64,000 bases of DNA from Cylindrospermum sp. NIES-4074 (GCA_003994795.1 AP018269.1:5979687-6043686), one strand, 5' to 3'. Counted from the stretch's first letter, positions 51,411 to 61,091 are shown. Notes: a model not told the origin generated them from the letters alone. A program made the numbers and translations.

Positions 51411-51438
51411 GTAGAGATACGATTAATCGTGTCTCTAC
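51411..51438. repeat. 28-bp palindrome GTAGAGA(T/C)ACGATTAATCGT...
   Basis: Same outer arms as the palindrome at 7073-7100, with a different core (ACGATTAATCGT). One mismatch. Lies 84 bp before the arylsulfotransferase-like gene. Confidence 0.75.
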
Positions 51439-51521
51439 AGGACAACCGAAAATAAACTATCAATAAATAGGCGAAAAATCTATTAAATCCATTATTAACC
51501 TTCAGGAGTAAATAATTAATA

Positions 51522-52649
51522 ATGACTCTCACAACAACATCAGTTGACCAAAATACTATCCGTCGTCGGGGTACTGGTTTAAGAGCTTATAACCCGGAAA
51601 AAGTATTTAAAGGATACACACTTTTTACGCCGTTAACTGGTGATGGTGAAGTATACCTGTTGAATCTGGAAGGTGAAGTAGTACATCAGTGGAATCTACC
51701 TTATCCATCAGGGTTATATGGTTATCTCTTACCTAATGGCAACCTCTTTTATAACGGTAAGACTCCCCCAGAAAATCCATTACGTTTTCCGTTGTGGGCT
51801 GCATTTAAAAGTGGCGTTGTTTTAGAGGCAGATCCTCAGGGAAATATTATCTGGGAATATCAACATCCAGATCACCATCATGACGGCCGCCGACTACGCA
51901 ATGGCAACACAATCTTACTTGCTATTGAAAAAATCCCTCAGTCTTTGATTCCTCAAATTAAAGGCGGCGTAGCAGGAACAGAAGCAGATGGTGATATTTA
52001 TGCAGATGTGCTTTATGAAGTAACTCCTGGCGGTGAAATTGTTTGGACTTGGCACGCTTACGAACACCTTGATCCTGATATTTTTACCATCACCCCTCAA
52101 GATCATCGACATGAATGGACTCATGGAAATACTGTAGGGGAACTTGCTGACGGTAATATTGTGGTGAGTTTTCGGAATATCTCCACAGTTGTAATTGTCG
52201 ATCGCCAAACAGGAAAAATCATCTGGACGCTGGGGGATGATGTACTAGCCCAGCAGCACTTTCCCAACGAGTTAGCTAACGGCAATATCTTGATTTTTGA
52301 CAATGGGGCACATCGCCGTCACACTGCGCTGAATTTCTCCCGTGTGATTGAGGTTAACCGCCAAACAAAAGAGATAGTTTGGGAATACACAGATAGCCCA
52401 CCTCATAACTTCTTTAGTTCTTATATATCAGGAGCGCAACGGCTACCCAATGGCAATACTTTGATTACAGAAGGTGCTTTTGGTCGCATATTTGAGGTGA
52501 CAGTTACCGGGGAAATTGTTTGGGAATATATCAACCCCCACTTTGCATCTCGGAATATCCCTGGTGAGAAAACCCCAGTAACTCTTGGGGAACAAAATTC
52601 GGTCTTCCGTGCCTTTCGCTACGCGCCGGAAGAAGTGCCTTGGCTCTAA
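51522..52649 (+). CDS. Arylsulfotransferase (ASST)-family protein
   Basis: 375 residues of the ASST/PQQ-like beta-propeller type. Repeated blade motifs: NLEGEVVHQWNLPYPSG, DPQGNIIWEYQHPDHHHDGR, TPGGEIVWTWHAYEHLDPD, NRQTKEIVWEYTDSPPHNF. His-rich positions HHHDGR and HRHEWTHGN correspond to the active-site region of bacterial aryl sulfotransferases, which transfer sulfate between phenolic compounds. No signal peptide is seen, unlike periplasmic AssT, so it may be cytosolic or have another role. ATG with upstream CAGGAGT. Confidence 0.87.
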   Translation: MTLTTTSVDQNTIRRRGTGLRAYNPEKVFKGYTLFTPLTGDGEVYLLNLEGEVVHQWNLPYPSGLYGYLLPNGNLFYNGKTPPENPLRFPLWAAFKSGVVLEADPQGNIIWEYQHPDHHHDGRRLRNGNTILLAIEKIPQSLIPQIKGGVAGTEADGDIYADVLYEVTPGGEIVWTWHAYEHLDPDIFTITPQDHRHEWTHGNTVGELADGNIVVSFRNISTVVIVDRQTGKIIWTLGDDVLAQQHFPNELANGNILIFDNGAHRRHTALNFSRVIEVNRQTKEIVWEYTDSPPHNFFSSYISGAQRLPNGNTLITEGAFGRIFEVTVTGEIVWEYINPHFASRNIPGEKTPVTLGEQNSVFRAFRYAPEEVPWL

Positions 52650-52713
52650 AGCGATTTTAGATTTTGGATTTTAGATTGAACATCAATTGATAACTTGCAA
52701 AATTTGAGATTTA

Positions 52714-52911
52714 AGAGGATGTCTGAGAAGTATCACAATTGATCGAGATCCCCCCTTACCCCCCTTAAAAAGGGGGGGGGATTTTCTTAAAGTCCCCCTT
52801 TTTAAGGGGAGCCAGTCGCTTGCGGGGGTTCCCCCCGTTGTGCGAACTGGCATGGATTTAGGGGGATCTCCGGGTGCTTGATACATCACCAAAAAGTTTT
52901 CAGACATCCTC
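52714..52911. mobile_element. 198-bp MITE, copy 2 (TA-flanked, inverted relative to copy 1)
   Basis: Same element as at 13913-14110, in reverse orientation, with ends AGAGGATGTCTGA / TCAGACATCCTC and TA on both sides (52712-52713, 52912-52913). The two copies are nearly identical, so transposition was recent. A reverse frame through it (52683-52907) begins with the same [10 protein letters not shown] as the false petJ extension and is not a gene. Confidence 0.9.
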
Positions 52912-53043
52912 TAAGAACAACCGCAGATGTTTACAATATTTTCGCAGTACCATTGGCGGCTAAAAATTTCAAATTTAGATTTTTGCAAACACTCTAATTT
53001 CCAAATCTAATTACAAATTTTCTATTCACAAAGGAACTTAATC

Positions 53044-53709
53044 ATGGCTGAAATCAAGATTTATAGTGCAGTTGTTTGCCCTTTTGCTCACCGTTCACGT
53101 CTGGTGCTGCAAGAGAAGGGTATTGACTTTGATTTAGTTGAGATTGATTTGCAAAATAAGCCTGAAGGATTTACCGATGTTTCCCCCTATGGCAAAGTTC
53201 CAGCAATTACTCATGGTGATAAACGAGTTTGGGAATCAGCAGTTATTAATGAATATCTAGATGAGGTATTTCCTCATCCGCCGCTGTTACCTATTACTGC
53301 TATTGGTAAGGCACAAGCTCGCGTTTGGATTGATTTTGCTAACACTAGATTTGTGCCTGCTTTTTCTAATCTTTTACGCAGTCCAGAACCCCAAAAGCAA
53401 GAAGAGTCCAAACAGGAATTATACAAACATTTGGCATTCATTGAAAATGAAGGTTTGGGTAAATTATCTGGTGAAGGGCCGTACTGGTTTGGTGAATCTA
53501 TTAGTTTGGTAGATTTCACTTTTTTCCCTTGGTTTGAGCGCTGGGCTGCATTGAAGAACTATCGCGGCTTTGGGATTCCCTCGGAGTTTACCCGCATTCG
53601 CCAATGGAAACACGCGCTGAAGGAACGGCCATCGGTAAAGGCGATCGCACATTCTAAGGAATTCTACATTGAGCGCTACGCTAAATTCGCTACTCCTGTG
53701 GCTGTCTAG
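53044..53709 (+). CDS. Glutathione S-transferase (omega/lambda-like)
   Basis: 221 residues. The thioredoxin-fold N-terminal domain has CPFAHRSRLVL (catalytic Cys as in omega and lambda classes), the cis-Pro segment GKVPAITHGDKRVWESAVINEYLDE, and an all-helical C-terminal domain from about 90. Cys-type GSTs act as thiol transferases or dehydroascorbate reductases rather than conjugating enzymes. Good spacing to AAAGGA before the ATG. Possible stress function with the adjacent DUF442 gene. Confidence 0.94.
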   Translation: MAEIKIYSAVVCPFAHRSRLVLQEKGIDFDLVEIDLQNKPEGFTDVSPYGKVPAITHGDKRVWESAVINEYLDEVFPHPPLLPITAIGKAQARVWIDFANTRFVPAFSNLLRSPEPQKQEESKQELYKHLAFIENEGLGKLSGEGPYWFGESISLVDFTFFPWFERWAALKNYRGFGIPSEFTRIRQWKHALKERPSVKAIAHSKEFYIERYAKFATPVAV

Positions 53710-53911
53710 CAACGCCCATAGTTGGTTTTTGGATAAGTTGACCTTTTTTGAATTCAAAATTCAAAATTCAAAAAAAGGTCAATTTTAAGAAAATGAAACC
53801 ACAGAGAAACACAGATAAACACAGATAATATAATATAATTTATTTGTGGTGGGAATAATCAACCATAATTTTGCTAGTGGTCTATTATGCCTATCTGATG
53901 AGGGTATTTTT

Positions 53912-54361
53912 ATGACGGACAGTAAAAAACTTAGTGATGATATCAGCTTCGCGGGACAAGTAACTCCTGAGCAGTTACAACAGGCCGCAGAATATGGATT
54001 TAAGTCGGTTCTGAATCTGCGTTCTCCTGATGAATCTGGTTTTTTGAGTGATGAAGAACAGCGGGCAAATGCGGCTGGATTGAAATACGCTAATGTTCCC
54101 TTAAAGCCTTCAGAACCAAATCAGGAATTAACAGCAGCCGCAATTCAAGAAATAGAAAATTTACCTAAGCCAGTTTTAATCCATTGTGCAGCGGGGGCTA
54201 GGGCTGGGGGGATTGCCTTGATTGCTACAGCTATTAATGAAGGTCTAAATTATGACCAAATCACCCAGAAAGCCCAGGAAATTGGTATTAAGTTAGAGCA
54301 ACCCCATCTTCAGCAATTCCTAGTAGATAAATATATTGCTAAACAGGCAGAGGAAAGCTAG
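53912..54361 (+). CDS. DUF442 beta-lactamase-hydrolase-like phosphatase
   Basis: 149 residues from ATG 53912 (MTDSKKLSDDISFAGQVTPE); the 22-codon extension to 53846 has no support. The fold is of tyrosine-phosphatase type with active-site loop LIHCAAGARAGG (HCxxGxR) and an upstream SVLNLRSPDESG. Often fused to beta-lactamase-like persulfide dioxygenases or rhodanese in sulfide metabolism; here stand-alone. Confidence 0.88.
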   Translation: MTDSKKLSDDISFAGQVTPEQLQQAAEYGFKSVLNLRSPDESGFLSDEEQRANAAGLKYANVPLKPSEPNQELTAAAIQEIENLPKPVLIHCAAGARAGGIALIATAINEGLNYDQITQKAQEIGIKLEQPHLQQFLVDKYIAKQAEES

Positions 54362-54486
54362 TACTGCTACCGTCTGGCAATCAACAATCTTACATCTTGT
54401 GCAACAAATAACCCAGCCTTAATTTCTCACAATTAATCTAGAAGTGGTGATCACACTTGTAGATTTAAATAATTTGCCTCGCCAAC

Positions 54487-55689
54487 ATGAAAAACCTGCC
54501 ACTAAGCCGTTTGGGCGAACTTGCTACACTATTTTTGAAATTGGGCGTTATTGGCTTTGGGGGCCCAGTTGCTCACATAGCCATGATTGAAGATGAGGTA
54601 GTCAGGCGGCGTCAGTGGCTGTCACGGGAGCATTTTCTGGATTTGCTAGGGGCAACAAACTTGATTCCTGGCCCGAATTCTACAGAAATGGCGATCCATG
54701 TGGGTTATATCTATGCAGGATGGCTGGGGCTAATTGTGTCGGGTGTTTGCTTTATCTTACCTGCGGTTTTGATTACGGGTGGGTTTGCCTGGGTTTATGT
54801 TGCCTATGGCACTTTGCCACAAATTGCGCCTTTACTTTATGGCATTAAACCGGCTGTTTTAGCTATTATTCTCAATGCTCTCTGGGGTTTGGCAAAAAAG
54901 GCAGTAAAAACTCGTAAGTTGCTGGTGATTGCTGTAGCAGTTGCGGTGTTGACATTATTTTGGCAAGTAAACGAAGTAATTGCCCTATTGATTGGGGGAT
55001 TTTTGGGGATGCTGTGGTTGCATGGTGGTGATCATACGCCAAAAGAGCAGGCTAATTTGTTGATTGCTAGTTTAACCACGGGTGCAACTTTGAAGGCTAC
55101 GGCAGCGGTTGCAGCGACGGTGACTAATGTATCTGTGCCTTTGTGGCAGTTGGGTTGGTTTTTCCTGAAAGTCGGTAGTGTGCTGTTTGGGGGTGGCTAT
55201 TTGTTGGTGGCGTTTCTCCAAGGGGGATTAGTTCAAGAATATGGCTGGTTGACACAACAACAGTTATTAGATGCGATCGCCATTGGTCAATTTACTCCTG
55301 GCCCGGTACTCTCCACCGCTACCTTTATTGGCTATATCCTGGCGGGAATACCTGGGGCAATTGTCGCCACTTTGGGAATTTTCCTGCCCTCATTTTTATT
55401 CGTTGCTGCCCTCAATCCTCTCATCCCCCGCTTACGGGCTTCTGCTTGGACAAGGGCTTTTCTGGATGCTGTGAATGTGAGTGCTGTAGCGTTGATGGTT
55501 GTCACCACGCTGCAATTAGGAAAAGCCACCTTAACATTACCGCAAGCACCCTATGTAGATGTTCTCGCTGTGGCGATCGCACTTACTGCCGCAGTTTTCG
55601 CCCTCCGCTTTCGCATCAATGCCGCTTGGCTGGTTTTAGGTGGGGCTGTAATTGGCTGGGGTGCTTCATTTTTGGGTTACGTGCGTTGA
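54487..55689 (+). CDS. chrA: Chromate transporter ChrA
   Basis: 400 residues, CHR superfamily long form: two homologous halves of about six helices each. Each half begins with the signature FLKLGVIGFGGPVAHIAMI (N-half) and FLKVGSVLFGGGYLLVAFLQ (C-half), with the paired LIPGPNSTEMAIHVGY and FTPGPVLSTATFIGY segments. It exports chromate in exchange for sulfate or protons. It lies 125 bp after the DUF442 gene. Sulfate-related context (arylsulfotransferase, DUF442) is suggestive only. Confidence 0.95.
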   Translation: MKNLPLSRLGELATLFLKLGVIGFGGPVAHIAMIEDEVVRRRQWLSREHFLDLLGATNLIPGPNSTEMAIHVGYIYAGWLGLIVSGVCFILPAVLITGGFAWVYVAYGTLPQIAPLLYGIKPAVLAIILNALWGLAKKAVKTRKLLVIAVAVAVLTLFWQVNEVIALLIGGFLGMLWLHGGDHTPKEQANLLIASLTTGATLKATAAVAATVTNVSVPLWQLGWFFLKVGSVLFGGGYLLVAFLQGGLVQEYGWLTQQQLLDAIAIGQFTPGPVLSTATFIGYILAGIPGAIVATLGIFLPSFLFVAALNPLIPRLRASAWTRAFLDAVNVSAVALMVVTTLQLGKATLTLPQAPYVDVLAVAIALTAAVFALRFRINAAWLVLGGAVIGWGASFLGYVR

Positions 55690-55880
55690 GATCAAATTGC
55701 CTTTCTAGCTAAATCGAAGTGATCCACATCACTCACATGAGGATGCATCGATTACAAAGATAAACCATTGCGGTCACCTCATAACCTACGGAAAATCACA
55801 CCGCAACCCTGTGCTTATCACCGCGAAATCTCTAGAAATAACCGAAGATTAAACTTATCAGGCAGCAAGGACTTAGAAAA

Positions 55881-56030
55881 ATGCAACTCTTGAATTCTTT
55901 TTTTACCCAAAACTCAACACCAGTTTCTCTTGATGTAGATGATATTAGCCAAGAATCCCCAGCTATCCTTACTTTAGAAGAGTTAGTTGAAATATTAGAG
56001 CAATTAGCTAACTATCTGGAAACCGTCTAA
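55881..56030 (+). CDS. Candidate small protein, 49 residues
   Basis: Frame MQLLNSFFTQNSTPVSLDVD, acidic centre, ending in a leucine-rich helix (LTLEELVEILEQLANYLETV). AAGG lies about 10 nt upstream of the ATG. Composition is protein-like (acidic, helical, no stop-poor AT bias), but no family is recognised. The rest of the 547-bp gap between chrA and the MFS gene (55690-55880, 56031-56236) holds nothing that I recognise. Confidence 0.5.
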   Translation: MQLLNSFFTQNSTPVSLDVDDISQESPAILTLEELVEILEQLANYLETV

Positions 56031-56236
56031 TACCATTTTGCTTTCAGGCTGCCATAAATATTTATACTTTTATTGCCTGTTTAGGGTCTAATACCCATAC
56101 CCTATGGAAACGCCAAGGGCTTATGTCTACACTTAGCTTGTGTTTCCGACTCTCATTTTCACCCCACTGAAACAGTCTTTACTACGTGACGCTACGCGGA
56201 ACAATTTTTAATTCTTAATTTTTAATTTTTAATTGT

Positions 56237-57688
56237 TTATTCCCCCATCGTCTCCCGCCGCTGTTTGAGTTTCATCATAATTTCTGCGTGCATCTCGCGG
56301 GTAATGGGGTAAAAATAAGTTAAAACTAAGCCACAAATTAAACAAATTGTCGGTATCGGCCCAACAGCAATGCGGATAGCTTGCAGTGCAGACTCAGGTT
56401 GGATAGGTAGAGGTTGTCCGGCTACAGCTTCTTTAAAACCGGATGATTCTAACGTATTTCCGACTAAAAATAGCCCAAAAGCTAAACCAAATTTTTGCAG
56501 CAGAACCATAAAACCGTAAAAAATTCCTTCCCGCCGTTGTCCGGTTTGCAGTTCATCTAATTCAATGACATCAGGAATCATTGACCAGGGAATTAGATAA
56601 GCTGTAGAAACACCAAAACCTGCCATTACAGCCATCGAATACATTAAACCAATTTGACCAGGTTGTAAGAAATACAGTCCAGCAGCGGCGATGATCCATA
56701 AAATCATTCCTAAAAAATAAACAATTTTTTTGCCAACTTTTTTACTCAAAGCGCCCCAAACAAATAACATCAATAGGGCGGTTGCTTGCACCGCAATCAT
56801 GACTTTAGGTACGTCTGAATCTGTGAGTTGCATACAGTTGACAACAAAATAAGGAATAATACTCGCTGTTACCTGTACGCCTAACCAAGAAAAAAGATAA
56901 ATGCCAATAACAAATAGAAAAGCTCGATTACTAAAGACAATTTTTAGCTGTTCGCCAAAGGGCAGAGATGGAGGTTCTTCAACTTGAATCCGTTTAGCCT
57001 CAAAAGCCAAAATGCGATCGCGCACTCCAAAAATGCACCAATATAAAGACAATAGCGAAATCACGGCACAGACTGCGGCTAGAACTAGATATTGCTGTTG
57101 GCGATCGCTAATCTGGGAAAAAATAACTAAGGCTAACAGCAAAGATGCGATACTGCCACCAATGGAAAACGTAAAGCGAAAGCTATTCAGGCTAGTGCGT
57201 TCGTCGTAATCCTGAGTTAGTTCTGGAGTCATTGCCGTGTAAGGCAAATTCACTACAGTGTAGAACGCCTGAGAGATGATGCCAATCACCACGTAATACC
57301 AGAATAATGGCCAAATATTACTACTCGGATCAGCGCTAAATTGCGGTACAATCCACTGCAAGAAAAAGAACCCACTAAAAGGAATTGCGCCATATAGCAT
57401 CCAAGGAAGACGACGCCCCCAGCGACGAGATTGGGTTTTATCAGTCAGCATTCCCACAACAGGATCGTTGACACCATCCCAAATTTTACCAATCATCAAA
57501 ATGCCGCCAGCCAAACCCGCCGGAATCCCAGCAACATTGGTAAAGAAAAATAGCAGGTAAAATACGGCAATATTGGCAGTAATCGCCGGGCCTAAATCTC
57601 CTGCACCGTAAGCTAGTTTGGTTTTAAGATCCAACTTTTCAGTTTCAGGAGTTTGTCGAGTACCGCTACCAGCAGAATCATTCATCAT
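56237..57688 (-). CDS. MFS transporter of the GPH (glycoside-pentoside-hexuronide) family
   Basis: 483 residues with twelve hydrophobic helices. GPH signatures: LAYGAGDLGPAI at about 25, the loop IWDGVNDPVVGMLTDKTQSRWGRR-like segment at 68-92, and the MTPELTQDYDERTSLNSFR helix near 155. Such carriers import sugars or glycosides with Na+ or H+. The neighbouring gene is a divergent phosphoribosyltransferase; no sugar enzyme is adjacent. C-terminal tail basic and charged. Confidence 0.93.
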   Translation of the reverse strand: MMNDSAGSGTRQTPETEKLDLKTKLAYGAGDLGPAITANIAVFYLLFFFTNVAGIPAGLAGGILMIGKIWDGVNDPVVGMLTDKTQSRRWGRRLPWMLYGAIPFSGFFFLQWIVPQFSADPSSNIWPLFWYYVVIGIISQAFYTVVNLPYTAMTPELTQDYDERTSLNSFRFTFSIGGSIASLLLALVIFSQISDRQQQYLVLAAVCAVISLLSLYWCIFGVRDRILAFEAKRIQVEEPPSLPFGEQLKIVFSNRAFLFVIGIYLFSWLGVQVTASIIPYFVVNCMQLTDSDVPKVMIAVQATALLMLFVWGALSKKVGKKIVYFLGMILWIIAAAGLYFLQPGQIGLMYSMAVMAGFGVSTAYLIPWSMIPDVIELDELQTGQRREGIFYGFMVLLQKFGLAFGLFLVGNTLESSGFKEAVAGQPLPIQPESALQAIRIAVGPIPTICLICGLVLTYFYPITREMHAEIMMKLKQRRETMGE

Positions 57689-57763
57689 GTTTTGCGCTCA
57701 GATTCAAATCAAAAATTGGCGATCGCCTAAAAGTCATAGCTAAAAATTACTTCCCTTAGCCTT

Positions 57764-58270
57764 ATGCCAGACCTTTACGTTTCTTGGTCAGATTATCACC
57801 ACAAAATCGAACAACTCGCTGTTAATATTTATCAATCAGATTGGCAATTCAACCAAATTATCTGTCTTGCTAGAGGGGGACTGCGCGTGGGTGATACTCT
57901 GTCGCGGATTTTCAATCAACCACTGGCAATTTTAGCAACTTCGTCTTACAGTGGTGCTGGCAAGCAAGAAAGAGGCAGTTTAATCTTTTCCCGCCACTTG
58001 ACCATGACCAGCGAAAAGCTGGGTTCCCATATACTCTTAGTAGATGACTTAGTAGATTCTGGCATCACCCTCCAACAGACTATTCCTTGGCTCCATCAAA
58101 ATAGTGATTTCCCCATTGAGGAAATTCGCACCGCCGTACTTTGGTATAAAGCCTGTTCAATCATTTCCCCTGATTACTACGTCGATTACCTACCTGATAA
58201 TCCCTGGATTCATCAACCTTTTGAACACTACGAACAGATGAATCTGGCTGAACTGGTAGCAAAGGTATGA
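57764..58270 (+). CDS. Phosphoribosyltransferase domain protein
   Basis: 168 residues, type I PRTase fold. The PRPP-binding motif is ILLVDDLVDSGITLQQTI; the upstream IICLARGGLRVGDTLSRI corresponds to the first loop. It resembles xanthine/hypoxanthine phosphoribosyltransferases of the Gpt type, with YVDYLPDNPWIHQPFEHYE as base-binding end. Probable purine salvage. Its stop overlaps the kinase start by 4 bp (ATGA). Confidence 0.9.
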   Translation: MPDLYVSWSDYHHKIEQLAVNIYQSDWQFNQIICLARGGLRVGDTLSRIFNQPLAILATSSYSGAGKQERGSLIFSRHLTMTSEKLGSHILLVDDLVDSGITLQQTIPWLHQNSDFPIEEIRTAVLWYKACSIISPDYYVDYLPDNPWIHQPFEHYEQMNLAELVAKV

Positions 58271-60375
58271 AAAGGCTTAACTCAAGCGAATTTAAAGTTT
58301 TCCCATTACAGATGGTTTTGATTGTTCCGTTTGTACTGCAAATATTCGGAGCAGTGGGTTTGGTAGGCTACCTGTCCTTTATAAATGGACAGAAAGCAGT
58401 GCAAGAGTTGGCAGAGCAATTGATGGATCGAACCAATAACATCGTAGAGCAACACCTCAATTCTTATCTGGCTATTCCCCACAAGGTTAACGAAATTAAT
58501 GCTGATGCCATTGCAATGGGATTATTGGATGTGCGTGTAGGTGCAGCCAGCAGTAGAAATCGCCAAACGATCAGCAAGTATTTTTGCAAACTTATGCAGG
58601 CTTATGACCTCACCTACATTGGTATAGGACTAACAACGGGTGAAGGAGCAGGAGCAGCTCGTTACGATGGGAAAACGGTAACAATTGATGATTGGGGAGC
58701 TAAGTTACCCAATAACGGTAAAAACTACGCTACTGATAATCAATGTAATCGCGCGGCTATTAATAACATATTTGACTACAACAACTTTAAGGAAAGTTGG
58801 TATACAGAACCAATAAAAGCAGGCAAACCCATTTGGTCACGCATCTACACTTGGGATGGCGATAAGAATTCTTATATTACAGCTGCTACGGGTCGCCCTA
58901 TCTATGACGCTCAAAATCGATTACTGGGGATGGTCGGTGCTGATATTCATTTGTTGAAACTGAGCGAATTTTTACGCGGCTTGGATGTTAGCCGTTCGGG
59001 ACAGGTTTTGATTATGGAACGGAATGGACTGTTGATTGCCAACTCCAGCAATCAGCAACCGTTCACCCTAGTCAATAAGAAAATTCAACGGTTGCAAGCT
59101 ACTGAAAGTCCAGACCCCGAAGTCAGAGAAATTGTTAAACAGATTCAGCAACAAGGAAATCAGTTTGAGTCGATTAATGAACCTAAAAAATTAGAACTGG
59201 AATGGCAGGGAAAGCGTAATTTTGTCTATGTGACCCCTTGGCGTGACCAATATGGACTAGATTGGCTAGTGGTGGTGAGTGTACCAGAAAAAGCTTTCAT
59301 GGCTAAAATCAGTGCCAATAACCAAACTACGATCGCACTTTGTTTAGGGGCATTAGCTGTAGCAATTGTCAGTGGTTATTATACCTCAGTCTGGATTACC
59401 AACCCGATTTTGCGAATGAAATTGGCAAGTCAGGCGATCGCATCAGGTAAATTAGACCAAAAGGTTGATAGCAGCAATATTCAGGAACTCAATATCCTCG
59501 CTGAATCGTTTAATTACATGGCAGGGCAATTAAGTGAATTTTTTACTGCTATAGAAACTAGTAAAGCAGAACTAGAACAGCGGGTAGAAGAACGTACTGC
59601 TGAACTAAAAACCGCCTTAAGCGACTTGCAACGCACCCAAGCTCAGGTAATTCAAGGCGAAAAAATGTCTAGTTTGGGTCAGCTAGTGGCAGGTGTTGCC
59701 CATGAAATTAATAATCCGGTGAATTTTATTCATGGCAATATTGTTCACCTCAATGAATGCATTCAAGATTTACTGAGGATGATCCACCTCTATCAAGAAC
59801 GCCATCATCAAGATGACCCAGAAATACAAGCCCTAGCTGAAGAAATCGACTTAGAGTTTTTGACTGGAGATTTACAGAAAATGCTATCCTCCATGAAAAT
59901 GGGAACCGACCGCATTCGCAGCATTGTACTATCGCTGCGGAACTTTTCCCGCATGGATGAAGCAGAGTTTAAAGCAGTGAACATTCATGAAGGAATCGAA
60001 AGTACACTGTTAATTCTGCAATACCGTCTTAAAAATAAGCCAGAATATCCAGCAATTGAAGTCATCCGCGACTATGGCAATCTACCGCTAGTAGAATGCT
60101 ACCCTGGTCAACTCAATCAAGTTTTCATGAATATTCTCGTCAACGCCATTGATGCCTTAGATGAGGTCAACATCAAGCGCACCTATGCGGAGAGCAAGGA
60201 AAATCCCAGTCGAATTACTATCCGCACCTCTGTCACCGATACCCAGCGGGTAGAAGTTGCGATCGCTGATAATGGTTCAGGAATACCGGAACATCTGAAA
60301 AACTCGGTCTTTGACCCTTTCTTCACCACCAAACCTATAGGTAAAGGCACAGGTATGGGCATGGCCATCAGCTAG
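58267..60375 (+). CDS. Sensor histidine kinase with Cache domain, 3' end lost
   Basis: 702 residues as read. TM1 at about 16-38; an extracytoplasmic dCache sensor at 40-345 with ESWYTEPIKAGKPIWSRIY and VGADIHLLKLSEFLRG; TM2 at 355-377; HAMP; coiled coil (ELEQRVEERTAELKTAL); HisKA with His479 in AGVAHEINNPVNFIHGN; HATPase_c with DNGSGIPEHLK and FTTKPIGKGTGMGMAIS, where it stops. The family continues another 30-40 residues (typically YQIV...HGG...). So the end of the ATPase domain is missing and activity is doubtful. The break coincides with the end of the convergent AEC gene. Confidence 0.88.
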   Translation: MKRLNSSEFKVFPLQMVLIVPFVLQIFGAVGLVGYLSFINGQKAVQELAEQLMDRTNNIVEQHLNSYLAIPHKVNEINADAIAMGLLDVRVGAASSRNRQTISKYFCKLMQAYDLTYIGIGLTTGEGAGAARYDGKTVTIDDWGAKLPNNGKNYATDNQCNRAAINNIFDYNNFKESWYTEPIKAGKPIWSRIYTWDGDKNSYITAATGRPIYDAQNRLLGMVGADIHLLKLSEFLRGLDVSRSGQVLIMERNGLLIANSSNQQPFTLVNKKIQRLQATESPDPEVREIVKQIQQQGNQFESINEPKKLELEWQGKRNFVYVTPWRDQYGLDWLVVVSVPEKAFMAKISANNQTTIALCLGALAVAIVSGYYTSVWITNPILRMKLASQAIASGKLDQKVDSSNIQELNILAESFNYMAGQLSEFFTAIETSKAELEQRVEERTAELKTALSDLQRTQAQVIQGEKMSSLGQLVAGVAHEINNPVNFIHGNIVHLNECIQDLLRMIHLYQERHHQDDPEIQALAEEIDLEFLTGDLQKMLSSMKMGTDRIRSIVLSLRNFSRMDEAEFKAVNIHEGIESTLLILQYRLKNKPEYPAIEVIRDYGNLPLVECYPGQLNQVFMNILVNAIDALDEVNIKRTYAESKENPSRITIRTSVTDTQRVEVAIADNGSGIPEHLKNSVFDPFFTTKPIGKGTGMGMAIS

Positions 60376-60990
60376 GGATAAAGCCACCATACTCCAACCC
60401 AATATCTCTAAGCCAGATTCCACTACACTAGGAATTGCTACTTGGCGAAACAACAAGCCAACACCAAAACTCCAGAGGGCAGGATTAATAATTATTGCCT
60501 TAGCAATTTGCCCATAATTACTAACACTACTACCAAAACTAGCTGCTAACGCTACACCCAAACCATAAGCGCCGAAAAGTGACCCTAGTAAATCATAAAA
60601 TAGTGCCCAAGCAAAGTATTCTTTACCGACGATTGCTAAGGTGATGGGAAAGCCCAGATAACCTGTGTTACCTACCATTGACGCTAAAATCAAACTGCCC
60701 TGAGTTGGTTGTTGGGCGGTGGTATTTGTGAAATAAGTTTGACCTTTAATCCCTAACCAGGCTAGAAATGCTCCTAAAAACATCGCTAAATAGGCGATCG
60801 CTGGGGCAATCCAAATCTGCCCCGATAAATCCGTTTGGCGTAAAAAAGCAACAATACTGATCGGCCCTCCCACCCAGAAGAGAAAGTTACCCAAACGTGT
60901 GGGGGCCCAGGCAGGTAGTTTGCGTCCCAGAAAAAATCCTAATAGGATTAATCCCCCCAACTTGACATATAGTTTTAGCAGGTCTGCCAA
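60277..60990 (-). pseudogene. AEC (auxin efflux carrier) family transporter, 3' end lost
   Basis: Genuine AEC sequence runs from 60990 to about 60374 (205 residues): six helices including GGLILLGFFLGRKLPAW, ASMVGNTGYLGFPITLAIVG and GWSMVALSLA. After SLAD the frame reads antisense kinase sequence (GHAHTCAFTYRFGG) and stops at 60277. Family members have about 300 residues with ten helices, so the last third is missing. Presumed non-functional. Start is divergent from the VanY-like gene, 101 bp apart. Confidence 0.85.
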
Positions 60991-61091
60991 GATCCAACCT
61001 AATAATCCAGATGCAAGATATTAGCTGTTAAGTTTCTTTTTGTCTAGTCTACAATTTGTTATGGCTGTTCAACACAAGCAGGAGTTGACTT

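Noticed and set aside
52683-52907. 74-codon reverse ORF with [10 protein letters not shown] start
   Set aside because: It lies within MITE copy 2; the same frame in copy 1 is the false petJ extension.
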